This document shows, one piece after another, positions 16,689-24,178 of a stretch of 64,000 bases of DNA. Both the position numbers and the translations under genes were made by a program. The stretch is from the NCBI GenBank assembly GCA_022845955.1, contig AP025576.1, positions 4,960,001-5,024,000 on the forward strand. The letters run 5' to 3'. The notes beneath the pieces were generated by a model. It did no database searches. It was not told the DNA's origin and saw only the letters and a list, made by a program, of their open reading frames with translations. Each line of letters opens with the position of its first letter. The stretch's first letter is position 1. The DNA is from Lachnospiraceae bacterium (GTDB taxonomy: Bacteria; Bacillota; Clostridia; Lachnospirales; Lachnospiraceae).

Positions 16689-17741
16689 TTATTCTTCTTC
16701 AAACTTTACCACCTGTTGCCGGGCCGCCGACTCAAAAACCGCTTCCATGAGACGCATCACCCGCATGACCTCGTCCAGTTTGATCCGGCTTTCCTCTTTC
16801 CCCTCCAGCACAGCCATCACGTTCTGATAGAATTCCCGGATATCACCGGATACTTGGGGAAGCTCTTCCGTATAAATACTGTCCTCTCTTCTCGGCGCCA
16901 TGGTTTTGGTCAGGCCTGCGGCGGTAATGACAGGCACCACATCCTTCTCATCCGTACCGTTTGCACGGACAATGCGTCCGTTCCTGTCCCAGTCCTCAAT
17001 CAAGGCACTGCCGTTTGCGCCAAGCACATACCATCTGGGAAGCTGGATAAAATTGCTCGTCCCCACCTCCACAAGTATATGAACGCCATTGGCAAATCCC
17101 AGATCCGCAGTAAACCCGTCATCAACAAGCTGGTTAGTCACATGCGTAACCGTGGCATATACGGTATGCAGCTTCACGCCGGGATAAAACAGAAGCGCCT
17201 GATCCAGCAGATGAACGCCCCAGTCCAGAACCATTCCTCCGCCATGCTCCTTTTCCTGCCGCCAGTCCCCGGGGATTCCCCTGGAACCATGGACTCTGGA
17301 TTCCATCCGAAAGACCTCTCCCAGCTTCCCTTCTTCCAGAATCCTCTTTACGGTCAAAAAGTCTTCATCCCACCGGCGGTTCTGATGAACGGTAAGAAAA
17401 CGGCCCGTTCTGTCCGCTGCATCCATCATTTCCTGCAAATCTGTACTGCTGAGGGTTACCGGCTTTTCCGAAACCACATTTTTCCCTGCTTCCAATGCCG
17501 CTATGGCTACACTCTTATGTACGTCATTAGGAGCGGCGATCAGCACCAGATCCACCTGTGGATCTGCGAGCAGCTCCTCCAGCCCGGTATAAACCCGGAT
17601 ATTTAATTGACTGGCATACTCGCGCCGTTCCTCTTTAATATCCCAGATGCCGGCCACTTCCAAATCTTCCAGATCCTTAATCAGATCGAAATGCCAGCCG
17701 GCCATGCCGCCGAAACCGACCATTGCTATTTTATGCTTCAT
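16689..17741 (-). CDS. Gfo/Idh/MocA family NAD(P)-dependent sugar dehydrogenase
   Basis: A 350-residue oxidoreductase with Rossmann motif MVGFGGMAGWHFDLI, IAAPNDVHKSV and the SEKPVTLS form of the EKP motif. HQNRRWDEDFL and WGVHLLDQAL (His near the active site) follow in the C-terminal domain. RBS GAGGAGAC lies before ATG. It is similar to but clearly diverged from the 14736-15812 enzyme. A regulated promoter is suggested by the palindrome at 17760-17789 just upstream. Substrate unknown; a sugar, sugar acid or inositol is expected. Confidence 0.9.
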   Translation of the reverse strand: MKHKIAMVGFGGMAGWHFDLIKDLEDLEVAGIWDIKEERREYASQLNIRVYTGLEELLADPQVDLVLIAAPNDVHKSVAIAALEAGKNVVSEKPVTLSSTDLQEMMDAADRTGRFLTVHQNRRWDEDFLTVKRILEEGKLGEVFRMESRVHGSRGIPGDWRQEKEHGGGMVLDWGVHLLDQALLFYPGVKLHTVYATVTHVTNQLVDDGFTADLGFANGVHILVEVGTSNFIQLPRWYVLGANGSALIEDWDRNGRIVRANGTDEKDVVPVITAAGLTKTMAPRREDSIYTEELPQVSGDIREFYQNVMAVLEGKEESRIKLDEVMRVMRLMEAVFESAARQQVVKFEEE

Positions 17742-17759
17742 GATGTCTCCTCGTATAGC

Positions 17760-17789
17760 GTAACGGTTCGGACAAGTCTGAACGGTTAC
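17760..17789. promoter_or_regulatory. 30-bp palindromic operator candidate, copy 2
   Basis: Near-perfect dyad: left arm GTAACGGTTCGGAC, right arm GTCTGAACGGTTAC (12 of 14 positions pair). It lies 19 bases before the dehydrogenase start codon, so a bound protein could block transcription or translation start. Confidence 0.6.
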
Positions 17790-17807
17790 TGTATATTTTC
17801 CTGTGCT

Positions 17808-18779
17808 TTAAGCCCAGAACATATTTCCCTTTTCTTCATATATCAACACATTTTTCAGGAACTGAACAGCCTTCAGCAGCCCTTCCCTGCCGGACATCAG
17901 GCTGTCTTCATGCTCAATACTTATCGCATAGTCATATCCCGCCAGACGAAGCTCCGAAATAATCGCTTTCCAGTACTCCTCACCGTGTCCGTATCCCACA
18001 GCGCGGAAGATCCAGGAACGGTTCAGTTCATTCCCATAATGTTCCGTATCCAGAACGCCGTTCAGCGCCGTATTGATGGAATCCACTTTCGTATCCTTAG
18101 CATGGAAGTGGAACAAGGCCCCGGCCTTTCCCAGTTCACGGATACATGCGCAGGGGTCCATTCCCTGCCAGATCAGATGGCTGGGGTCAAAATTGGCTCC
18201 GATTTCCGGTCCGACAGCTTCCCTGAGACGCAGCAGCGTCTTTGTATTATAAACGCAGAATCCCGGATGCAGCTCCAACGCGATTTTGTGAACACCATGC
18301 GCCCTGGCAAATGCCGCTTTTTCCTTCCAGTACGGGATCAGCACCTCATTCCACTGATATTCCAGAATCTGTGAAAAATCATCCGGCCAGGGGCAGGTCA
18401 CCCAGTTGGGCACTGCATCCTGCGGACTCCCTCCGGGACATCCGGAAAACGTATTCACCACCGGTACCCCCAGCTTTTCAGCCAGAAGAATGGCATTCGT
18501 CAAATCATCATCAAAAGCTTTCGCCACTGCCTTGTCAGGATGCACCATGTTACCATGACTGCTGAGGGCACTGATTTCCAGGCCGTACTTATGCAGGGTA
18601 TCCATAAACGCTTTCCGCTTTTCCTCATCTGCCAGCAGCTGTGCCGCATCACAGTGAGCCTTGCCCGGAAAACCGCCGCATCCGATTTCCACCATCTGTA
18701 CCCCGTTTTCGGCAAGAAATTTACATGCGTTATCAAATGACAGGTCTCCCAATGCAACTGTTAAAGTCCCCAATTTCAT
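17808..18779 (-). CDS. sugar phosphate isomerase/epimerase-like TIM-barrel protein
   Basis: A 323-residue protein of the AP-endonuclease-2-like fold, larger than its two neighbours. The metal-site residues are seen in ALELHPGFCVYN (Glu, His), GANFDPSHLIWQG (Asp, His), FHFHAKDT and ISIEHEDSL (Glu, His). The start at 18779 follows TAGGAGA; upstream residues in the open frame lack a start with a good site. Its size and end (about 320-340 residues) resemble members acting on keto-glycosides. It is the first gene of the cluster behind the AraC terminator, with a TATAAT at 18845-18851 on the minus strand as a possible -10. Confidence 0.88.
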   Translation of the reverse strand: MKLGTLTVALGDLSFDNACKFLAENGVQMVEIGCGGFPGKAHCDAAQLLADEEKRKAFMDTLHKYGLEISALSSHGNMVHPDKAVAKAFDDDLTNAILLAEKLGVPVVNTFSGCPGGSPQDAVPNWVTCPWPDDFSQILEYQWNEVLIPYWKEKAAFARAHGVHKIALELHPGFCVYNTKTLLRLREAVGPEIGANFDPSHLIWQGMDPCACIRELGKAGALFHFHAKDTKVDSINTALNGVLDTEHYGNELNRSWIFRAVGYGHGEEYWKAIISELRLAGYDYAISIEHEDSLMSGREGLLKAVQFLKNVLIYEEKGNMFWA

Positions 18780-18850
18780 TTTACATTCTCCTATCTCAAA
18801 TTTGGATTTTTTGTGAGAGCACAAAAATTGCGTTCCGACAAAGACATTAT

Positions 18851-18889
18851 AAAAAAATCAGCAGAAGATTGATAGGATTCCTCTGCTGA
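18851..18889 (-). terminator. terminator of the AraC regulator gene
   Basis: An 8-bp stem TCAGCAGA / TCTGCTGA, with a 16-base loop, is followed on the minus strand by seven T residues and then ATAATG. It ends the AraC transcript; the same bases may hold the -10 of the next gene. Confidence 0.7.
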
Positions 18890-18894
18890 AAGCA

Positions 18895-18915
18895 CATATG
18901 ATTCTGCTGTTTTTT
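18895..18915. repeat. partial copy of a dispersed short repeat
   Basis: CATATGATTCTGCTGTTTTT here matches the first 20 bases of the repeat at 19920-19952 with one difference. The similarity stops before the AAGAGGG part. Confidence 0.35.
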
Positions 18916-18977
18916 ATTCGAGAAGCGTAGAGCAGTACAGATACCCATAAACATTCGTTCCTCGCTTTCACGTCATT

Positions 18978-19844
18978 TCAAATTTGTTGTCCCGTTGCCT
19001 GCGGCGGGGTGTTTGATCTTTTTATTATGTCCAGGGGAGTGCAGCCGTAAAACCTCCGGAACATCCTGCCAAAGTTGTTATAATCCGAAAATCCCACCGC
19101 ATCGGCCACCTCCGCCACCGTATAATAATCCCCCTTTTTCAGCAGGTGCATGGCCTTTTTCAGGCGTATTCCGTTAATATACTGAAGCGGCGGCATCCCC
19201 ATGCTTTCTTTAAATAAATGGTTGAACCGGTCTTCACTTAAATGGAGCAGATCCGCCAGCTGCTTGTTATTGATAGCTTCCGTATAATGCTGCTCTATAT
19301 ATTGGTTTACCGTATTGAGCCGCTCCAGCTTCTTTCTGCGTTTTAAGCTGTCGCTGTCTGAGAGCATTTCCTGCACACAATTGCGCGACAGATAGGTAAT
19401 TAACTGCAGCAGACCGCCTTTACAGGCCAGTTTATAACCAATATCCTTCTTCTCATTTTCATCATAAATCCTGCGCATGATCCGCCCAATTTCCGCATCA
19501 TCCTTAATCCAGGGCTGAAAAAGGATATTCTTGTCCGCCAGTTCTTCCGATAGAGCTTCCATCTCAAAAATCATCACCAGAACCTCCACCGGACTTCCGT
19601 AGCAGTAGCCGGCATGAAGAACATTGCTGTTGGCAATGACCAGATCTCCCTTTTCCCCCGGGATTTCCTGCTGATCCAAAAGGAATTTCGTCCTGCCCGA
19701 AACTACATAGTGCAGTTCAATGTGCTCATGCCAGTGGGGCGCGAAATACCATCTTTTTTCATGAACCCGGTTGATATGCAGCTGAATGGGAAATTCCTTG
19801 TCATTCAGGATCTTTTTCTCATAAAACTTTAATTCCTTTTCCAT
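18978..19844 (-). CDS. AraC-family regulator with N-terminal cupin
   Basis: A 288-residue transcription factor. Residues about 15-100 form a cupin sugar-sensing domain (HWHEHIELHYVVSGRTKFLLD, then GEKGDLVIANSNVLH). The C-terminal 100 residues hold two helix-turn-helices (NNKQLADLLHLSEDRFNHLFK and AEVADAVGFSDYNNFGRMFR, ending FYGCTPLDI). AGGAGG precedes ATG. It is the probable local regulator of the isomerase/dehydrogenase cluster downstream, though the palindromes at 16647 and 17760 are not typical of AraC sites. Confidence 0.92.
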   Translation of the reverse strand: MEKELKFYEKKILNDKEFPIQLHINRVHEKRWYFAPHWHEHIELHYVVSGRTKFLLDQQEIPGEKGDLVIANSNVLHAGYCYGSPVEVLVMIFEMEALSEELADKNILFQPWIKDDAEIGRIMRRIYDENEKKDIGYKLACKGGLLQLITYLSRNCVQEMLSDSDSLKRRKKLERLNTVNQYIEQHYTEAINNKQLADLLHLSEDRFNHLFKESMGMPPLQYINGIRLKKAMHLLKKGDYYTVAEVADAVGFSDYNNFGRMFRRFYGCTPLDIIKRSNTPPQATGQQI

Positions 19845-20273
19845 CTGCGCGCCTCCTGGTATATCCCTCCCATAGAATAAGAAACTGTCCCGGAAAAAAG
19901 TATGTTTTTGCCATTATAACATATAATTCTGCTGTTTTTAAGAGGGAATATTGATTACTCATTTTCCCGAAGATGTTCAATAATACTTCCTTTTGTGTTT
20001 TTCCAAATATAATCACCTGCGCCGCAGCACACAATATCAGGATACCGCTAAATACCATAAGAATACCAATGCAGTTCCCCAGAACCTTAATCCGTGTTTC
20101 CGTAATCTCCATTTCACTGCTTCAAACGCATCCTTTTCCAGAACATATTCTGCACATTTGTTATCTTCTATTTTATCTGCCCGATAAACCTGAATTATCT
20201 CAATTGTCCTTCTTATCAAACAGCCCCCTATTGCGATAAAAAGGCCAATGACTGCCACACCTGTAAAACACAC
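19819..20273 (-). pseudogene. small membrane protein gene with probable frameshift
   Basis: Two overlapping minus-strand frames each hold half of a plausible small membrane protein. Frame 1 (GTG at 20273, ends 20037) has one N-terminal transmembrane helix and a charged middle; frame 2 (open from 20112 to 19819) has a second helix (IGILMVFSGILILCAAAQVIIF). Switching frame once around 20060-20100 would join them. The tail of frame 2 overlaps the AraC start and reads through a dispersed repeat, so the natural end is probably near 19960. Either half could also be spurious. Confidence 0.35.
19920..19952. repeat. dispersed short repeat, copy A
   Basis: A 33-base element starting CATATAATTCTGCTGTTTTT and ending AAGAGGGAATATT. 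Copy B at 23983-24015 matches 29 of 33 positions. The copies flank the zone holding the acetyltransferase, DUF cassette and CRISPR array. Confidence 0.5.
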
Positions 20274-20307
20274 TGCTTCCAGCTAATAAAACCGCTACCG
20301 AAAGGAT

Positions 20308-21486
20308 TTAAAATCTTTCAACAACAAATATCTTCTTCTCCACAAAGACTTTTCTCAGCATATCTTCTTTGGCATTGATTAAAACATCCGGTCTAAGTAT
20401 AGCCTCATCCAGATTAATACATCCCACCGCCATCTGCGCCAACGCACACACCGACACAGTAATATCCGGTATTCCTGAACCACCTTCAATAGAAACAGAA
20501 TCTGCAGCCACACGCAACATACAATTGTTTTCCGGGATAATATCATCTTTTACCTTCATTACAAAATCACAATCAGAAGGCTTCCTTATCGTTTCAAGAA
20601 GCTTTTTAGCGTTTATCACCCGAAGCATATAATCATAACGACAGGTTTTTTGAATATCATAAGCTCCTGGTGTGCTGATTATTCGTAACAAATCAATTCC
20701 GTAAGGCAGCGGCAATTGGATGTTTCCGTAGTCCGCTTCAAATCTGCCAAGGAAGGCCAGTATTGCATGAAAGCCATCGCGGCTGACCCAGGCGCTTTCT
20801 TCCACACGCAGAATGGCCGCAGGGTCATGCTGTATATCTGAAAAAATAATATACGCTATATTTTTACCGTCAAGACTAAATATGTATGAGAATTTTCTTT
20901 CCTTATAAAGCTTATCAACCTTCATCTGCTCCATCATACTTTTTGCATCCCGCAGCACGGACAGATTATAGCTTTCAACAAACTCATTATATATTTGTAC
21001 ATACTCTTCAACGGCTTCTCCGGGATTCCACCTTTTTACCGTTCCGTCAAACTTATATCCTGCAAGAAGAGCAGGCTTTAGTTCATAATTACTTTGGTAA
21101 TTCACTACTTCGTAACCCTGTTTTCGGTAAAAGGCCTGGTTAAACGGATAAAGCGCCGATATTACTTCCCCACTGCGATACGCTTCCGGCAGAAACTTCC
21201 TGAAAATATCCCTGACCGCCCCCTGATTCCGATATTCAGGCAATGTGGAAACTCCTCCTATTCCACCAGACTTCACAGGAGTTCCGTCAATGATAAAATC
21301 AAATTTGTTATTCAAAATTCTGGCAGCCAGTATTCCGTTATCCGTAAACGCACCCCAATCTTCTATATTTTCGTTTTCAACCCGTTCGCACTGGCTCTCC
21401 ACATCATCAACTCTTGCATGAAAGCAAAACATAGATATCAGGTATGCATCGAATTTTTCACTGCCCACAATTTTTCTTACATTCAT
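20308..21486 (-). CDS. Eis-like GNAT N-acetyltransferase
   Basis: A 392-residue protein with the Eis layout: an N-terminal GNAT domain (VKSGGIGGVSTLPEYRNQGAVRDIF is the acetyl-CoA binding motif A), a second GNAT-like middle domain, and a C-terminal sterol-carrier-like domain (about 290-392). Eis proteins acetylate amines such as aminoglycosides or protein lysines; the substrate here is unknown. The start is set by GGGAGGAG six bases before ATG. It stands alone in a low-GC accessory zone. There is no N-terminal signal peptide, so it acts in the cytoplasm. Confidence 0.85.
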   Translation of the reverse strand: MNVRKIVGSEKFDAYLISMFCFHARVDDVESQCERVENENIEDWGAFTDNGILAARILNNKFDFIIDGTPVKSGGIGGVSTLPEYRNQGAVRDIFRKFLPEAYRSGEVISALYPFNQAFYRKQGYEVVNYQSNYELKPALLAGYKFDGTVKRWNPGEAVEEYVQIYNEFVESYNLSVLRDAKSMMEQMKVDKLYKERKFSYIFSLDGKNIAYIIFSDIQHDPAAILRVEESAWVSRDGFHAILAFLGRFEADYGNIQLPLPYGIDLLRIISTPGAYDIQKTCRYDYMLRVINAKKLLETIRKPSDCDFVMKVKDDIIPENNCMLRVAADSVSIEGGSGIPDITVSVCALAQMAVGCINLDEAILRPDVLINAKEDMLRKVFVEKKIFVVERF

Positions 21487-21637
21487 CAGCTTCTCCTCCC
21501 TATCTGCCTATACATAATATCACCGCTCCCCACCCGGGTAACTATCTCCATAATAATCAAAACCTCTATCAGTCGCCTTCCCGGCGCACAACTGGAATTT
21601 AACCAATTACATGCTTTCCCTTTAATAAATATATTCT

Positions 21638-21865
21638 TTACCTTTGTGTCTTTAATTTATTTGCATTATATTCCACTTTTAATTCCTCCGCCAAATATTC
21701 ATCACTCATACAATGCATATCGGAAACACCCTTACTGATAAGCCGATAGACCTCTGAGTGATAAAAGAAAGCTAAAGCATCATCTAAGGAAATACTCATA
21801 TTCGAGGCAAAACATTCTATCACACGGGCATATTTTTTCTGCAGCAAAATAGGATTCGCAGTCAT
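21638..21865 (-). CDS. small DUF3791-like protein, third gene of the cassette
   Basis: A 75-residue protein with the motif SLDDALAFFYHSEVYRLISK followed by GVSDMHCMSDEYLAEEL, which I recognise as the conserved stretch of small proteins that travel with DUF3990 genes. The family number is from memory. Its ATG overlaps the DUF3990 stop by four bases (ATGA), so the two are translationally coupled. It may be an antitoxin-like or adaptor partner; function is unproven. Confidence 0.75.
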   Translation of the reverse strand: MTANPILLQKKYARVIECFASNMSISLDDALAFFYHSEVYRLISKGVSDMHCMSDEYLAEELKVEYNANKLKTQR

Positions 21866-22335
21866 ATCTGTTCACTCCCTTCAAAATGCAGGTAGTTCTC
21901 TATGGCATTTTCTGTACGAAGGCAAATCTGCATATTAGGTTTTTCATAACGGAGACGGTTAATAGCTTCCGATTTATCAATCAGTCCATCATAATATAGT
22001 TCAACCGTATTAAACACCTTATCATTCGCCACGCCGCCCATCACAATATCATAATCAGATGTATCTTTCCCGCTGCGGCAGGTCAGGATAAAATCCAACC
22101 ATTCTTCGGAATAAGAATTAAATTTTAATACTTTTAGATTATCATATGCTGTCTCATTAAATTCATAACGTGACACAATGCCATTTTTACCGCGGCGCAT
22201 GAACTTTCCACACCATTTTACAGCCTGAGCATAAATCGGAGTTGTATAAAAACCAAGTCCAAAGTCCACATTGGGCCTGAAGTGTTTTAAATCCGGGCGG
22301 ACAATCTCCATATAAGAGCCATGATAAATAATCAA
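21862..22335 (-). CDS. DUF3990 protein, predicted ADP-ribosyltransferase-like fold
   Basis: A 157-residue protein beginning MIIYHGSYMEI and continuing with FGLGFYTTPIYAQAVKWC, a layout (YHGS near the start, then GFYTT and a helix ending A..W) that matches DUF3990 and is reminiscent of ADP-ribosyltransferase H-Y-E folds. VMGGVANDKVFNTVELYYDG follows. It is held between two small proteins with four-base overlaps on both sides, the pattern of toxin-antitoxin operons. No signal peptide. Toxicity and enzymatic activity are inference. Confidence 0.8.
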   Translation of the reverse strand: MIIYHGSYMEIVRPDLKHFRPNVDFGLGFYTTPIYAQAVKWCGKFMRRGKNGIVSRYEFNETAYDNLKVLKFNSYSEEWLDFILTCRSGKDTSDYDIVMGGVANDKVFNTVELYYDGLIDKSEAINRLRYEKPNMQICLRTENAIENYLHFEGSEQI

Positions 22336-22571
22336 ACTTCCACCCCCTTTTCTTTCATCAATTCTATAATATCATTTACGATATATTCTTTGCTTTGCGT
22401 ATGCAGTATTTCATATTCAGGCACTATATACCCCTTAAGAATATCACTCTTTTCTGTCAAAACCTTATAGACTTGTTCAGCGTCTGCACCAAGTTCAGAA
22501 GCGATACTTTCGATGCAAAATATAACGAATTCTAACTCTTTAGCATCTTTTATAATTCCTTTTAAGTACAT
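22332..22571 (-). CDS. DUF3791 family protein, first gene of the cassette
   Basis: A 79-residue protein with LEFVIFCIESIASELGADAE, VYKVLTEKSDILKGYIVPEY and EILHTQSKEYIVNDIIELMK, matching my memory of DUF3791. The 'ILHTQ.KEY...DI' ending is characteristic. GGAGG precedes its ATG. It is the promoter-proximal gene of the three-gene unit, as antitoxins often are, and overlaps the DUF3990 start by four bases. Confidence 0.8.
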   Translation of the reverse strand: MYLKGIIKDAKELEFVIFCIESIASELGADAEQVYKVLTEKSDILKGYIVPEYEILHTQSKEYIVNDIIELMKEKGVEV

Positions 22572-23020
22572 TTACTGCACCTCCATAACTCATATGCTTT
22601 CACAATCTCCATCATTTAGTCCCTTGTAAGCAGCCTGATTACTAATTCTGTCCTTTTGATATTACGAATTAGCATATGTTTCAACCACTACAAAAAAGGG
22701 CAAAACACAGACAATCTCCCATTTCATAATATTTAACCTGTGTTTCAAATCCTTTCTATCATTCAGTTGGCTTACTCTTATGATACTTAATTGTTTCATC
22801 AGCATAAAACAAATATAAATACATTCATTTGTTCAATATATCAGAAAATCAATAATTCTTCTATTATTAATTTCTGATAGTTTTGTTAATCTTGAACTTT
22901 CACTCTCTTACATTCTTAAAATATAGCTCATTATTCTTTGATTATCATTCTTCCACAAAACAATGACTTTTTTACAATATTTTGAATTTTGTTTTCCACT
23001 CACAATACCGCAGGGCTTAT
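22572..23020. other. AT-rich intergenic stretch with one inverted repeat
   Basis: About 450 bases without a supported gene. It must hold the promoter of the DUF cassette. An inverted repeat with arms TATCAGAAA / TTTCTGATA and inner AATAAT / ATTATT lies at 22839-22879, followed on the plus strand by GTTTTGTTAATC; it could be a weak terminator or a decayed element end. Nothing else was recognised. Confidence 0.5.
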
Positions 23021-23047
23021 ACAAAAAATCCCTGGATTTCTCCAGGG
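23021..23047 (-). terminator. terminator at the trailer end of the CRISPR array
   Basis: On the minus strand a 7-bp stem CCCTGGA / TCCAGGG with a GAAA loop is followed by ATTTTTTG. It begins nine bases after the last repeat in the direction of crRNA transcription, so it probably ends the precursor crRNA. Confidence 0.75.
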
Positions 23048-23055
23048 GCGAACTT

Positions 23056-23351
23056 ATTTCAATCCACGAAGCCGCAAGGGCTTCGACTTTGGCTTTGTTT
23101 CTTTCAGATGCTCCGCTTCGATATTTCAATCCACGAAGCCGCAAGGGCTTCGACGTGGCAAGCAGGTAACCGGAAAGCCAGAGAAGAAATTTCAATCCAC
23201 GAAGCCGCAAGGGCTTCGACATAATATCGGCTCCCACATTAAGGAGTACGCAGATTTCAATCCACGAAGCCGCAAGGGCTTCGACCGTTCATGGCTTTTG
23301 CCCGCTTGCCGTTTTTGGTATTTCAATCCACGAAGCCGCAAGGGCTTCGAC
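23056..23351 (-). CRISPR. orphan type I-C-like CRISPR array, five repeats, four spacers
   Basis: Five identical 32-base repeats start at 23056, 23123, 23189, 23254 and 23320. Spacers are 35, 34, 33 and 34 bases. In the crRNA direction (minus strand) the repeat begins GTCGAAGCCC, contains the stem GAAGCC / GGCTTC, and ends GTGGATTGAAAT, the hallmark of type I-C repeats. No cas gene is within the window, so the array is either orphaned or uses a cas set elsewhere in the genome. All repeats are perfect, including the terminal one, so decay has not begun inside the array. Short reading frames across it are artefacts. Confidence 0.95.
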
Positions 23352-23523
23352 AGCAAATATGACTAAAAATAATCTCATAACACAAACTTAATTTATATAA
23401 TTATTTTATTTTCTATCTCATATAATCTTTATTTAAATTATTTTCAATCTCTTCACCACTATAACAACTCTTTTTCTGGTGCGAATCTCCCGGGACTTTC
23501 ATGTACGCTTCCTATTCGCACCA
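23352..23523 (-). promoter_or_regulatory. CRISPR leader region with a long-arm inverted repeat
   Basis: This AT-rich stretch lies upstream of the first repeat in the transcription direction. At 23477-23523 it ends with perfect 10-bp arms TGGTGCGAAT / ATTCGCACCA around a 27-base loop that contains CTCCCGGGAC. From memory, a similar GGTGCGAA...TTCGCACC structure occurs near the leaders of type I-C arrays; a search would be needed to confirm this. Confidence 0.55.
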
Positions 23524-23912
23524 ACATAAATCGCTCCCTTTTTCCCAATTGAATTAGTGCCCTTAACCCTTGAAAACTATATTCATACCAACATCAAATT
23601 AACATATTACTTCGAATTTGGTTATACTTATACAATAACAATCTTTTCTATAAATTAAAGTATAGCATAAAAAATTCAAAGTGATAAGCAACTTTCTTCA
23701 TTAATTCGTAAATTATACATAGTTTCATATACTTCAACCAAGACTTTTATAATATCTCCTGCATTATCTTTATTTAAAATAGAATTCATATTGATCCAAA
23801 TCTTTCGCAATATTCTTTTTTTCAAATCATTGTCTTACTTATGAATAAAATTCCCCCACATGCCGCATAAGATGGTGTAATTGGTATGAAATTCATGAAT
23901 CACCGCAAATTA

Positions 23913-23944
23913 CTGTCAATCCACGAAGCTACAAAGGCCTCGAC
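23913..23944 (-). repeat. solitary degenerate CRISPR repeat
   Basis: This 32-base segment matches the array repeat at 26 of 32 positions (core TCAATCCACGAAGC is intact) and lies 561 bases beyond the leader-proximal repeat, on the side where cas genes would normally be. It is probably a relic of an older array or of a deletion that removed cas genes. Confidence 0.7.
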
Positions 23945-23982
23945 GTATTGACACTGAAGCGTTCTGATCCATTTTATTGTAC

Positions 23983-24015
23983 CATATAATCCTGCCATTT
24001 TTAAGAGGGGATATT
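23983..24015. repeat. dispersed short repeat, copy B
   Basis: This starts CATATAATCCTGCCATTTTT and ends AAGAGGGGATATT, four differences from copy A at 19920-19952, in the same orientation. Confidence 0.5.
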
Positions 24016-24178
24016 ATATATATATGTATATAATTATGAGAGCTATTATCTCTGTAAGCATAAAGCGTTTTTCGCTGCGAACAAAAAGGCGGAGCGGCCA
24101 CCTGATACCGGTAACCCACTCCGGCCTTATTTCTTGACACGGATAGCTCGGAAAAAAAGAATCCTGCTGCGATATTTC

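Noticed and set aside
17808..18779. Possible C-glycoside deglycosidase subunit
   Set aside because: The fold and size are compatible, but the small partner subunit type used by known gut C-glycosidases is not seen nearby, so only a general isomerase/epimerase-like call is justified.
22908..23366. Reading frames on both strands with repeated 'SRKGFD', 'EAARAST' or 'SKPLRLRGLK' segments
   Set aside because: They are translations of the CRISPR repeats in different frames, not proteins.
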